Assembly (NCBI GenBank): GCA_900544345.1
Contig: UQUR01000012.1
Span: 1 to 45,057, forward strand
Source of the DNA: an uncultured Sutterella sp.
GTDB lineage: Bacteria; Pseudomonadota; Gammaproteobacteria; Burkholderiales; Burkholderiaceae_F
Length of the DNA: 45,057 nucleotides
Direction: 5' to 3'
Shown here: positions 16,133 through 24,900 of the stretch, one piece after another
How the letters are laid out: each line of letters starts with the position of its first letter
Position numbering within the stretch: the first letter of the stretch is position 1
Program-made: the position numbers and the translations under genes
The notes under the pieces: model-generated
Told to the model about the DNA's origin: nothing
What the model saw: the letters and a program-made list of their open reading frames with translations, nothing else
Databases searched by the model: none

Positions 16133-17737
16133 CTAAGAACGTTCATAAACAAAATGACCATTAACCATAGTCGCGTCGACTTTCACCTTCAGGATATCAT
16201 CGCAAGCAACTGTGAAGATGTTGTCACTTAAAACCACAAGGTCAGCAAAGTAGCCCTTCATTAAACGCCCTTTCACCTTTTCGTCAAAGGAAGCATAGGC
16301 GCTTTCAATTGTGTAAGCGTCAACAGCTTGATAAACATCCATGCATTCTTCCGGATGGAAACCACCTTGCGGCTCGCCTCGGAGGTTCTTGCGTGTGACC
16401 GCACAGTAGATGTTAGCAATCGGATCCATATCTTCAACGGGACTGTCAGTACCGAAACTCGTATGAACACCCAAATCCACCAATGTCTTAAATGCGTAAC
16501 TCGTTGCAGCAAGCTCCTTGCCGACACGATCTTCCACAATACCAGTGTCGTAGTGTAGGAAAATCGGTTGTACCAAGGCCAGAATATCGTTTTTAGTAAA
16601 GCGCTCCAGTAATGGACGATCGGTGATCTGAACATGAATGATGCCTAGACGCAAGGGGTTCGTACCATCGCAAACCTTGTCATAAGCATTGAGCACATTT
16701 TCAATAGCCGCATCACCGATAGCATGAATGACCACCCCGCACTGATTTTGAACCGCCATACCGACAAGCGTATCGATTTCCTGCGGCGTCAGTGTGGCAA
16801 TCCCACATGTGCTCGGATCATCAGCATACGGCTTACGCATTAAAGCAGTTCTTGCACCAAGACTACCGTCAACAAATAACTTCAAAGGACCAATGCGGTT
16901 AAAGTCATTACCTGTGCCCGTACGATAGCCCTTATTTAAAAAAGTCTGAAAACCCTTGGGTTCCATAAAACTAAATTGATGATAGGCACGCACAGTGGGC
17001 GTTTCGCTTAAGACCTGATCGTATGCTTCAAGCGTGGATTCCCAATCACCCAAACGAACGTCACAAGTCTGAACAGAGGTTACTCCGGTTTCATTTGCGT
17101 GACGAATTGCAGTACGAAGCAAACGCTTCTTGGTTTCCAAAGAGCGCTCGCTCATTAGGCATCGTACCTGAGCACGGGCATTTTCACGAAAGACTCCTGT
17201 GAGTTCGCCGTTTTCCTGATCAATGGCTCCACCAGCATTAGGCACGGTCTCTGTGGTGATACCGGCCATTTCAAGCGCCTTTGTATTGCACGTCAAAATA
17301 TGTCCGCAGGCACGATCAAAGATAATAGGATGTTCGGTTGAAATCTTATCCAAATCATGACGGGTCAAAAGACGATGTTCGTCTGTGAAATAGTCCTGAT
17401 TCCACCCCATACCGTGAATCACTTCGCCGGGCTGAGGATGATTTTCTTCGATATAGCGCCGAGAGCGTTCAATCACTTCCTTAATTGAAGTCACTCCCTG
17501 AAGACGTACGGCAGCCAAAGCGATACCGGTATTAAAAAGATGTTGGTGCGAGTCGTTAAATCCGGGAACAATCGTGCGACCCTGAGCATCGTACTCAGTT
17601 ACATTACCGTGTGCGGCCGCACGGACTTCGGCTTCTGTGCCCACTGCAGCAATCCGTCCGTCATCGCCCACCAAAAGCGCTTGAGCAAAGACACCGCGTT
17701 CAACATAGATATTGGCGTTATAAATTAAGGTAGACAT
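16133..17737 (-). CDS. YtcJ-like amidohydrolase (amidohydrolase 3 family)
   Basis: A 534-aa metal-dependent amidohydrolase. The N-terminal MSTLIYNANIYVERG...GRTIVPGFNDSHQH is the composite beta domain with the first metal ligands (HxH in DSHQHLFN). VDGSLGARTALM, VIHAIGDAAIEN (His) and FGTDSPVEDMDPI (Asp) are characteristic of the YtcJ/NfdA group, which hydrolyses N-formyl or N-acyl amides and related bonds. No signal peptide, so cytosolic. It starts 2 nt after the permease stop, so the two are co-transcribed, and both lie behind the lysine riboswitch. A role in releasing lysine or a related amine from an imported N-substituted compound is possible but inferred. Confidence 0.88.
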   Translation of the reverse strand: MSTLIYNANIYVERGVFAQALLVGDDGRIAAVGTEAEVRAAAHGNVTEYDAQGRTIVPGFNDSHQHLFNTGIALAAVRLQGVTSIKEVIERSRRYIEENHPQPGEVIHGMGWNQDYFTDEHRLLTRHDLDKISTEHPIIFDRACGHILTCNTKALEMAGITTETVPNAGGAIDQENGELTGVFRENARAQVRCLMSERSLETKKRLLRTAIRHANETGVTSVQTCDVRLGDWESTLEAYDQVLSETPTVRAYHQFSFMEPKGFQTFLNKGYRTGTGNDFNRIGPLKLFVDGSLGARTALMRKPYADDPSTCGIATLTPQEIDTLVGMAVQNQCGVVIHAIGDAAIENVLNAYDKVCDGTNPLRLGIIHVQITDRPLLERFTKNDILALVQPIFLHYDTGIVEDRVGKELAATSYAFKTLVDLGVHTSFGTDSPVEDMDPIANIYCAVTRKNLRGEPQGGFHPEECMDVYQAVDAYTIESAYASFDEKVKGRLMKGYFADLVVLSDNIFTVACDDILKVKVDATMVNGHFVYERS

Positions 17738-17739
17738 AT

Positions 17740-19146
17740 TTATTCTCCATTTTCCTTTGTTTGAGCGGCGAGTTGTGCATCGTGCTGCTTGCGGAACATT
17801 ACTTCATAGATAGCCAAGCCGAGCAAAGGAACAATCAAACCTAACAAAACCGTAATGGGGTCATTGCCGATCGTGTTGATGATCAATCCGATCATAACTG
17901 CACAAATGATGAAAATAGGAATCGGATAGAACCAAACGCGATACGGACGTTCCAAATCCGGATATTTACGACGAAGAACGATAACGGAGAAGAACGTCAT
18001 GCCGTGGAAAATCATGCCACACAAAGCTACGAGGCTTGTGAGTTCACCCAAGGTTCTCGACAAAATCAAAACAATAGCAAGGGCGGCTGAAGCCAATTGG
18101 GCGTTCACGGGTGTACGGTACGTCGGATGCAGCTTCGCAAAGGGCTTAAAGAATGCTCCGTCACGAGCCATGGCGTAGGTCATACGCGGGAAAGCTAAAA
18201 CGCAGCCGTTTAAAGAACTGAAGATAGCCAAAATCATGGCAGCCCCCACAATGTAAAGACCTGCGCTGCCAAAGAGCATATTAGCTGCTTCGGTTCCAAG
18301 GTAATAGTTACCGGAATTGACCATTTCAACAATCTTGCCGTAGGGCACCACGCGGAAGATAGCGTAGTTAAAGAGTACGTACAAAAGTGCAACACCTACG
18401 ATAGCCAAAATTAAGGCTAAAGGAATGTTTCTCTTCGGGTTCTTGATTTCTTCTGCAATGTTGTTGAGGTTCGTCCATCCTTCATAAGCCCATAACGTTG
18501 CAATCACAGCAAAACCGATCATGGAAAGCAGCGTAGAAATCGATGGCATTTCACCTGGGTACATGAAAAGATCAGGAGACTCTTCACCTAAAAGCAGACC
18601 GGCAAACAAAATAAGAAGAATCGGTAGCATCTTTAAAACCATGAAAACGTTGCCCAAACGGCTACCGATACCCACCCCGCGAATATTAATAAGGGTAAGC
18701 AATAATACGGTCGAAATGGCAATGACCTTTTGCGTAACAGGGTCAATTGTCCAAATTGAATTGAGGGCCGCAGCGAAAGCCACCGCCAATGCAGCGATAG
18801 AGCCAGGGTTAGAGAGGCAGAAATTGCCGAAGCCACACATGAAAGCGATACGTTCGCCGTAAGCTTCACGAAGGTAAACGTAATAGCCGCCAGCCTTCGG
18901 AATCATGGCTCCCAATTCGGCAAAGCAGATACCGCTCAAAAGCGTTACCAAACCACCGATTAACCAAACCAAAAGGGACAAGCCCGGGCTCATACCCGCG
19001 CGCTGAAGAACGATTGCACCGATATAGAAAATACCGGAACCGATCATGATACCTGCCAAAACTGAGATGCCACCGAAAAGCGTCACATCGCGACGCATTT
19101 CTGTGCGTTCACTTTGCAGGTTATTGGCTGCAGAGTTAGTTGTCAT
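17740..19146 (-). CDS. APC-superfamily amino acid permease under lysine riboswitch control
   Basis: A 468-aa inner-membrane protein with about 12 hydrophobic segments. The first, FGGISVLAGIMIGSGIFYIG, carries the GSGIF substrate-binding turn of APC transporters; PKAGGYYVYLREAYGE and the central helix with WAYEGWTNLNNIAEEIKNP match the LAT/SteT-type subgroup. SteT-like members exchange amino acids. The upstream lysine riboswitch suggests that lysine or a lysine-derived amine is transported; this is inference from regulation. The leader carries AAGGAT before ATG. The amidohydrolase follows after 2 nt. Confidence 0.88.
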   Translation of the reverse strand: MTTNSAANNLQSERTEMRRDVTLFGGISVLAGIMIGSGIFYIGAIVLQRAGMSPGLSLLVWLIGGLVTLLSGICFAELGAMIPKAGGYYVYLREAYGERIAFMCGFGNFCLSNPGSIAALAVAFAAALNSIWTIDPVTQKVIAISTVLLLTLINIRGVGIGSRLGNVFMVLKMLPILLILFAGLLLGEESPDLFMYPGEMPSISTLLSMIGFAVIATLWAYEGWTNLNNIAEEIKNPKRNIPLALILAIVGVALLYVLFNYAIFRVVPYGKIVEMVNSGNYYLGTEAANMLFGSAGLYIVGAAMILAIFSSLNGCVLAFPRMTYAMARDGAFFKPFAKLHPTYRTPVNAQLASAALAIVLILSRTLGELTSLVALCGMIFHGMTFFSVIVLRRKYPDLERPYRVWFYPIPIFIICAVMIGLIINTIGNDPITVLLGLIVPLLGLAIYEVMFRKQHDAQLAAQTKENGE

Positions 19147-19178
19147 CTTAAAATCCTTATGAAGAATGACCCAAAGCT

Positions 19179-19205
19179 AAAAAAAGTTGCATCCATCGAT
19201 GCAAC
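19179..19205 (-). terminator. Riboswitch expression-platform terminator
   Basis: On the minus strand GTTGCATC-GATG-GATGCAAC (19186-19205) is an 8-bp perfect hairpin followed by seven T (19179-19185). It lies between the lysine aptamer and the permease start, so ligand-dependent premature termination is the expected mechanism. Confidence 0.88.
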
Positions 19206-19250
19206 CTTGCTTTTGTCAATCTAATCAGGCGATGACAGCCGTTTGCGATC

Positions 19251-19413
19251 GATAGCTCCTCCACTTCGTTATCAGAAGCAGGAGTCATAGAAATATTCTT
19301 TCCATGCCCAACTGGTGATCCCTACCGGAATCATCGTTTCGGCGACTTGACCTTTTTCGAGCTGTCCCAGGGTGTCCCCTCGAGCCGATACTGATTCGCG
19401 TCGCGCCTCTATC
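19251..19413 (-). ncRNA. Lysine riboswitch (L box) aptamer
   Basis: Read on the minus strand, the element starts GATAGAGGCGCGACGC and ends GGAGGAGCTATC, with GATAG/CTATC forming P1. Between them are the family-conserved blocks AGTA, GAAAAAGGTC, GTCGCCGAA, CCGGTAGGGATCACC, TTGGGCAT and ATGACTCCTGCTTC, in the same order and spacing as the B. subtilis lysC L box. About 163 nt. It is followed by an intrinsic terminator and an APC permease, so bound lysine should switch the operon off. Lysine riboswitches are best known from Firmicutes, gammaproteobacteria and Thermotogae, so this is a notable host. Confidence 0.92.
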
Positions 19414-19427
19414 AACTTTCGAAGTTT

Positions 19428-19456
19428 ATTAAACGCTAAAAAAATGACTTTGTAAA
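19428..19456 (-). promoter_or_regulatory. Promoter of the riboswitch-permease operon
   Basis: On the minus strand TTTACA (19451-19456), a 17-bp spacer and TTTAAT (19428-19433) give a good sigma-70 promoter. Transcription would start near 19421, about 8 nt before the aptamer P1 stem. Confidence 0.7.
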
Positions 19457-19471
19457 TAGTGGTAAAGATAG

Positions 19472-19507
19472 AAAAAGACCCGAATTTTAAATTTCGGGTC
19501 TTTTTTT
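19472..19507. terminator. Terminator of clpB
   Basis: GACCCGAA (19477-19484) and TTCGGGTC (19493-19500) form the stem, with a T run on both strands (CTTTTTC on the minus side, TTTTTTT on the plus side). It lies 28 nt after the clpB stop. Confidence 0.85.
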
Positions 19508-19534
19508 AAGTAGTTTAGATTAGAACAACTGAAA

Positions 19535-22123
19535 TTAGGCTTCTGAAGCCTTCACATCAAAAGTGAACTCGTCACCCTTGGCGCTCACGGTTACCGTATC
19601 ACCCGGTTTGACGCTACCCGCTAAGAGAAGTCGCGAGAGAGCGTTTTCAATATGATCTTGTATGGCGCGCTTTAAGGGACGAGCACCATAGAGAGGATCA
19701 AAGCCAACCTTGGCGATTTCCGAGAGGGCTGCCTCATCGACCACCATCTTAATGTCTTGTGCTTCAACACGTTCGGCCAATTTCTTCAATTGGATCTTAG
19801 CGATATCTTTAATCACCGATTCACCCAACGCATTAAAGACCACAATTTCATCAATACGGTTGATGAATTCAGGACGGAAATGCTCCCGCACCTGAGTCAT
19901 CACAGCCGTACGGATCTCATCTTTTCCGGCACCCACTAGGGACTGAATCTCATGCGAACCTAAGTTACTCGTCATAATAATGACCGTATTCTTAAAGTCC
20001 ACCGTTCTGCCCTGGCCGTCGGTCATACGACCATCGTCGAGCACCTGCAAAAGGACGTTAAAGACGTCCGGATGCGCTTTTTCAACCTCATCGAGCAAAA
20101 TCACGCTGTAGGGTTTACGGCGTACGGCTTCTGTCAGGTAACCGCCTTCTTCATAACCAACATATCCCGGAGGCGCACCGATCAAACGAGCAACTGAGTG
20201 CTTTTCCATGAATTCACTCATATCGATACGAATCATTGCGTCTTCAGTATCAAAGAGGAATTCAGCCAAAGCCTTTGTTAATTCCGTCTTACCGACACCC
20301 GTGGGTCCTAAAAAGAGGAAAGAACCGTACGGACGGTTGGGGTCCGAAAGACCTGCTCTTGAACGCAGGATAGTCTCAACCACCGCCTTTACAGCTTCTG
20401 GTTGACCCACTACACGGCGTTGCAACGCCTCAGCCATGTTAAGAAGCTTCTGGCGCTCACCCTCCATCATCTTTGCAACAGGGATACCGGTTGCACGAGA
20501 AACCACTTCAGCTATTTCCTCTGCGCCTACACTTGTACGCAAAAGCTTGGGCTTAGTTTCATCTTTCTTAGACTCTTCCTTGCGAAGTTTTTCTTCGAGT
20601 TTTGGCAGAACCCCATATTGCAACTCAGCCAATTTTTCAAACTGGCCCTGGCGGCGATATTCTTCCATCTGGTGACGTGTCTTTTCAATATCGTCACGAA
20701 CGGTCTTGGCCTCTAGCGCCTCGATCTTTTCCTTCTTCCAGATTTCTTCCAAGTCACCGTACTGTTTTGTCAGTTCGGTGATTTCATCTTCAATCGCTGC
20801 TAGACGTTTTTTACTCGCATCATCGGTTTCTTTCTTCATCGCTTCTCGTTCAATCTTCAATTGAATGATTCTGCGATCCAATTTATCGAGCTCTTCGGGC
20901 TTGGAGTCAATTTCCATCTTTACACGAGCAGCTGCTTCATCAATCAAGTCAATCGCCTTATCGGGCAAAAAACGATCAGTGATGTAGCGGTGTGAGAGCT
21001 CTGCAGCAGTCACAATAGCTGGGTCAGTAATTTCCACTCCATGGTGTGCTTCGTACTTTTCCTGCAGACCGCGCAAAATAGCGATGGTGTCTTCTACGCT
21101 CGGTTCATCAACCATGACCTTTTGGAAACGGCGCTCAAGAGCAGCATCCTTTTCAACGTACTTTCGATATTCATCAAGCGTTGTAGCACCAATTACGTGC
21201 AATTCTCCGCGAGCCAGTGCGGGCTTTAACATATTGCCAGCATCCATCGAACCCTCAGTTTTACCGGCGCCCACAACGGTATGCAATTCATCAATAAAAA
21301 GAATAATCTGACCGTTGGCGCGGGTAACTTCTTTTAAGAGTTTTTTGAGACGCTCTTCAAATTCACCGCGGTATTTAGCTCCAGCAATGAGCCCTGCCAT
21401 ATCCAGACTCAAAATACGCTTATTTTTAAGCGTATCAGGCACTTCACCGTTGACAATACGCTGAGCCAAACCTTCGACTACTGCAGTCTTACCCACACCC
21501 GGCTCACCGATCAAAACCGGATTATTCTTCGTTCTGCGCTGCAAAATCTGCATTGCACGTCGAATTTCATCATCACGGCCAATCACCGGATCGAGTTTGC
21601 CTTCCCGAGCCTTTGCGGTTAAGTCAATCGTGTACTTTTTGAGCGCTTCACGTTGATTTTCTGCATCGGGATTATCAGCCTTATCTCCACCTCTGACCTC
21701 TGCGATGCAGGCTTCTAACGCTTTGCGAGTAAGACCGCACCGTTTGGCAATACGCGCGGCTTCTCCTTGAGCTTGCGTTAAAGCCAAAAGTGCCATATCC
21801 ACGGAAATAAACTCATCACCGTGAGCCATCGCCTCTTTTTCGGTGAGATTTAACCAATTGATCAAATCACGTCCAGGTTGAATATCTCCACCTGTACCGC
21901 TTACCTTAGGCAAACGGCGAACCGTATCTTCCACTTCTTGAATTAATCTTTGAACCGAGACACCCGCTCTTTGCAACAACGACTTCGTGGATCCGTCCTC
22001 ATCGCGCAAAAATGCTGCGAGAAGGTGTATATCCTCCATGATTTGGTTGTCGTTGCCAAGCGCAATCGTTTGTGCGTCAGCCAAAGCTTGTTGGAATTTT
22101 GTCGTTAACTTATCTTGTCTCAT
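19535..22123 (-). CDS. clpB: ATP-dependent chaperone ClpB
   Basis: An 862-aa Hsp100 disaggregase close in length to E. coli ClpB (857). Layout: N domain (MRQDKLTTKFQQALADAQ), AAA1 with Walker A GEPGVGKT near residue 205, the coiled-coil M domain (about 400-525) specific to ClpB, AAA2 with GPTGVGKT near 610, and the C-terminal small domain. It works with DnaK to resolubilise aggregated proteins in the cytosol. A consensus sigma-32 promoter lies upstream, so it is heat-shock controlled. Shine-Dalgarno AAAGGA precedes the ATG. Confidence 0.97.
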   Translation of the reverse strand: MRQDKLTTKFQQALADAQTIALGNDNQIMEDIHLLAAFLRDEDGSTKSLLQRAGVSVQRLIQEVEDTVRRLPKVSGTGGDIQPGRDLINWLNLTEKEAMAHGDEFISVDMALLALTQAQGEAARIAKRCGLTRKALEACIAEVRGGDKADNPDAENQREALKKYTIDLTAKAREGKLDPVIGRDDEIRRAMQILQRRTKNNPVLIGEPGVGKTAVVEGLAQRIVNGEVPDTLKNKRILSLDMAGLIAGAKYRGEFEERLKKLLKEVTRANGQIILFIDELHTVVGAGKTEGSMDAGNMLKPALARGELHVIGATTLDEYRKYVEKDAALERRFQKVMVDEPSVEDTIAILRGLQEKYEAHHGVEITDPAIVTAAELSHRYITDRFLPDKAIDLIDEAAARVKMEIDSKPEELDKLDRRIIQLKIEREAMKKETDDASKKRLAAIEDEITELTKQYGDLEEIWKKEKIEALEAKTVRDDIEKTRHQMEEYRRQGQFEKLAELQYGVLPKLEEKLRKEESKKDETKPKLLRTSVGAEEIAEVVSRATGIPVAKMMEGERQKLLNMAEALQRRVVGQPEAVKAVVETILRSRAGLSDPNRPYGSFLFLGPTGVGKTELTKALAEFLFDTEDAMIRIDMSEFMEKHSVARLIGAPPGYVGYEEGGYLTEAVRRKPYSVILLDEVEKAHPDVFNVLLQVLDDGRMTDGQGRTVDFKNTVIIMTSNLGSHEIQSLVGAGKDEIRTAVMTQVREHFRPEFINRIDEIVVFNALGESVIKDIAKIQLKKLAERVEAQDIKMVVDEAALSEIAKVGFDPLYGARPLKRAIQDHIENALSRLLLAGSVKPGDTVTVSAKGDEFTFDVKASEA

Positions 22124-22182
22124 TGTTTCATATCCTTTTGCTTCACCTCTATTGACTGGTGAAACACATCTTGCTAAGTCCT

Positions 22183-22210
22183 ATATGGGGGAAGAAAAAG
22201 AATTTTCAAG
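22183..22210 (-). promoter_or_regulatory. Sigma-32 (heat-shock) promoter of clpB
   Basis: On the minus strand CTTGAAA (22204-22210), 13 bp and CCCCATAT (22183-22190) match the RpoH consensus CTTGAAA-N13-15-CCCCATNT at every defined position. Transcription should start near 22176, about 50 nt before the clpB ATG. Confidence 0.92.
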
Positions 22211-22293
22211 AGGCAAAATAAGTTTTCATTCTCTTTATTTTTCAAAGAGATAGATTATTAGAAACAGATTGTCACAGAAAAGAATCTGCAAAC

Positions 22294-22695
22294 TTAAAGG
22301 TGACCGCGAATGGTGATCACACCCAAAACGAGCGCAAGAAATGATCCCCCTATATGCATGAAGAAATGCTCCAGAGCGGAGAGCCATTGACCGTTAAGCA
22401 TAAAGTGGAGATTTTCACCCAAAACGGCTGTGAGAGTAGAAAAGGCACCCAAAAAACCGGTTATCACAAAAAGACGAACTGCGGGAGAAATCTCCGGCCG
22501 TGTGGAAAGCCAAGCCAATGCCAAACCCATTAAATACGCGGCACAGAGATTGGACAGGAGTGTGCCCAAGGGTGAAGCTAAAAACCAAGAGGTACTGTTA
22601 AAAGCATATGTTAGGCCCCAGCGAAGCATGGCACCCAGTGTGGCACCCGTTGCAACGCTTATTACTACTAGCCAAAGTGGTCCGTCTTTTGTCAT
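22294..22695 (-). CDS. crcB: Fluoride channel FluC/CrcB
   Basis: A 133-aa inner-membrane protein with four hydrophobic segments. Family motifs: GATLGAMLRWGL in helix 1, PLGTLLSNLCAAYLMG in helix 2 (the conserved Asn), and TGFLGAFSTLTAVLGE in helix 3 with the Phe/Ser/Thr pore track. It works as a dual-topology dimer that exports fluoride. Upstream I see no fluoride riboswitch. It is divergent from bcp with 90 bp between starts. Confidence 0.9.
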   Translation of the reverse strand: MTKDGPLWLVVISVATGATLGAMLRWGLTYAFNSTSWFLASPLGTLLSNLCAAYLMGLALAWLSTRPEISPAVRLFVITGFLGAFSTLTAVLGENLHFMLNGQWLSALEHFFMHIGGSFLALVLGVITIRGHL

Positions 22696-22785
22696 GATAG
22701 TGTCAAAAAAATTTGCGAAGATTGTACGCCAAGAGGCGTGAGCTTTGTTAAGCTGGTGCTTAAACTTTTTTAAAGGACAAAAATC

Positions 22786-23253
22786 ATGGCCATTTCTTTA
22801 GGTGAAACGATTCCGGTCTTTAACGCAGAAGCAACCTGCGGAGAAATCTCTTCAGACATGTTTAAAGGCCGCTACACAGTTTTGTATTTTTATCCCAAAG
22901 ACAATACCAGCGGCTGCACCATGGAAGGCAGAGACTTTGCAGCGCTATACAATCAATTCAAAAATGAAGGTTGTGAAATCATCGGCGTCTCACGCGATTC
23001 AGTCAAAAGCCATAACAATTTCTGCGCCAAACAGGCCTTTCCCTTTGCGCTCATCAGCGATAAGCAGGAATCGCTTTGCCGTGCTTTTGATGTCATCAAA
23101 CTCAAAAAACTTTATGGCAGAGAGTATATGGGCATTGAGCGAAGTACGTTCTTGATTGATCCGGAAGGAAAAATTTGCGGTGAATGGCGTAAAGTAAAAG
23201 TCGCAGGCCACGCTCAGGCTGTCTTGGATCATCTCAAAAGCCTTAAGGAGTAG
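22786..23253 (+). CDS. bcp: Thioredoxin-dependent peroxiredoxin Bcp/PrxQ
   Basis: A 155-aa AhpC/TSA-fold peroxidase. YPKDNTSGCTMEGRDF contains the peroxidatic Cys in the PrxQ TxxCT-E motif. It lacks the second Cys five residues later, so it is a 1-Cys-type or uses a Cys elsewhere. The central GVSRDSVKSHNNFCAKQ and C-terminal FLIDPEGKI support the family. It reduces hydroperoxides in the cytosol. Shine-Dalgarno AAAGGAC lies 7 nt upstream. PhoH follows after 5 nt, the usual betaproteobacterial pairing. Confidence 0.93.
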   Translation: MAISLGETIPVFNAEATCGEISSDMFKGRYTVLYFYPKDNTSGCTMEGRDFAALYNQFKNEGCEIIGVSRDSVKSHNNFCAKQAFPFALISDKQESLCRAFDVIKLKKLYGREYMGIERSTFLIDPEGKICGEWRKVKVAGHAQAVLDHLKSLKE

Positions 23254-23258
23254 TTCGC

Positions 23259-24869
23259 ATGCCGCTTCCTCCCCTGCCTACTGAAATGGGCTGCATTCTA
23301 AAAGACATTGAAAAACAGACTCAGGAAACTCAAGAGCCAGTTGTCAAAGAAGCACTCGTGAGTAAAAAGTCTCGTGTGCGCAGAAAAGTCACCGCAACAG
23401 AATCAACTCCGGCTGCCGTTTCTGAGTCGAAATTGTTCACAACAGTAAAGAGTACAACCTCAAAACGCGTTAAGGGCTATCGAGCAAAAACTCACGGCAA
23501 AAAACTTTTCGTGTTGGATACCAATGTACTCATGCACGATCCGATTTCACTCTTTCAGTTTGAAGAACACGATGTGTTTCTTCCGATGATGACACTTGAG
23601 GAATTGGACGGGCATAAAAAAGGAATGAGTGATGTTGCACGAAATGCCCGTCAGGTCTCTCGTTACCTTGATCAGCTATTGAGTCACAGCGGCGGCTCCA
23701 TCACTGAAGGCATTGAACTAAACGCCCTTGGACATATTGAAGCAAAAGGAAAACTTTTTTTCCAAACGCACTCACTTGATGCCGAGTTGCCTCAGGGGCT
23801 ACCCCAAGGCAAAGCAGACAATCAGATTTTGGCTGTCGTTCAAGCGCTACAAAATCATGAAAAAGAGCGCTCGGTGGTACTAGTCTCCAAAGACATCAAC
23901 ATGCGTATTAAAGCTACCGCCATGGGGCTTTTGGCTGAAGACTATTTCTCAGATAAAACGCTTGACGATACCGATATGCTCTACTCGGGCAGGACGGAGC
24001 TGCCTGAAGACTTTTGGGAGACGCACGGCAAGAAAATGCAAAGCTGGAAAGAGGACGGCAGAACTTGGTACAAAGTCACAGGCCCCCTCGTTGCCGAGTG
24101 GTTCACCAATCTTTTTGTGTATCTGCCGGATAATTCTTTCATGGCACAGGTCAAAAAAATTGAAGGAAAAACGGCTACCCTTTGTGTCGTTCGCGACTAC
24201 ATGCAGTCAAAGCACTCGGTCTGGGGCATTACCGCTAGAAACCGCGAACAGTGTTTTGCTCTTGACCTACTCATGAACCCCGATATCGATTTTGTGACGC
24301 TATTGGGGCAAGCGGGCACAGGCAAAACACTTATCACTTTAGCTGCAGCACTTACGCAGACGCTCGATATGCGGCGCTTTTCTGAAATTATCTTTACCCG
24401 CGCTACTGTGAGCGTTGGAGAGGAAATTGGCTTTTTGCCCGGTACGGAAGAAGAAAAGATGCTGCCATGGATGGGAGCTTTAGAAGATAACCTTGAAGTG
24501 CTCAATAACATTGATTCAGGCAGTGACTGGAGCCGGCATGCTGCAAATGATTTAATCAGAAGCCGCATTAAGGTAAAAAGCATGAGTTTTATGCGAGGAC
24601 GCACGTTCTTAAATAAATTTGTCATTATTGATGAGGCACAGAATCTGTCGCCCAAACAGATGAAAACACTGATTACCCGCGCCGGACCCGGTAGCAAAAT
24701 TGTTTGTTTAGGCAATATTGCACAAATTGATACCCCTTACCTGACAGAGGGTTCATCGGGACTAACCTATGTGGTTGATCGTTTTAAGGGTTGGGAGCAT
24801 TCTGGCCACGTAACACTGCAACGTGGTGAAAGAAGCAGATTAGCTGATTTTGCAAGCGAATCACTCTAA
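23259..24869 (+). CDS. PIN domain-PhoH ATPase fusion (PhoH2/YlaK type)
   Basis: A 536-aa two-domain protein. After a low-complexity, basic N-terminus (1 to about 80) comes a PIN ribonuclease domain (FVLDTNVLMHDP near 83, acidic residues in LEELDGHKKG, ADNQILAV, VSKDINMRIKA). The C-terminal PhoH ATPase has Walker A LLGQAGTGKT near 347, Walker B FVIIDEAQNL, and the LGNIAQID and RGERSRLADFA sensors. PIN-PhoH (PhoH2) proteins are RNA-unwinding ribonucleases. The Shine-Dalgarno AAGGAG overlaps the bcp stop region. The exact start in the variable N-terminus is uncertain. Confidence 0.9.
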   Translation: MPLPPLPTEMGCILKDIEKQTQETQEPVVKEALVSKKSRVRRKVTATESTPAAVSESKLFTTVKSTTSKRVKGYRAKTHGKKLFVLDTNVLMHDPISLFQFEEHDVFLPMMTLEELDGHKKGMSDVARNARQVSRYLDQLLSHSGGSITEGIELNALGHIEAKGKLFFQTHSLDAELPQGLPQGKADNQILAVVQALQNHEKERSVVLVSKDINMRIKATAMGLLAEDYFSDKTLDDTDMLYSGRTELPEDFWETHGKKMQSWKEDGRTWYKVTGPLVAEWFTNLFVYLPDNSFMAQVKKIEGKTATLCVVRDYMQSKHSVWGITARNREQCFALDLLMNPDIDFVTLLGQAGTGKTLITLAAALTQTLDMRRFSEIIFTRATVSVGEEIGFLPGTEEEKMLPWMGALEDNLEVLNNIDSGSDWSRHAANDLIRSRIKVKSMSFMRGRTFLNKFVIIDEAQNLSPKQMKTLITRAGPGSKIVCLGNIAQIDTPYLTEGSSGLTYVVDRFKGWEHSGHVTLQRGERSRLADFASESL

Positions 24870-24875
24870 AAATAA

Positions 24876-24900
24876 TGGCTCCGAAAGGAGCCACTTCTTT
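24876..24900. terminator. Bidirectional terminator
   Basis: TGGCTCC (24876-24882) and GGAGCCA (24887-24893) with a GAAA tetraloop, followed by CTTCTTT. It lies between the convergent phoH and ZIP genes and overlaps the end of the ZIP coding region. Confidence 0.75.

Noticed and set aside
22696..22785. Fluoride riboswitch upstream of crcB
   Set aside because: The conserved crcB motif nucleotides are not present in the 90-bp gap.
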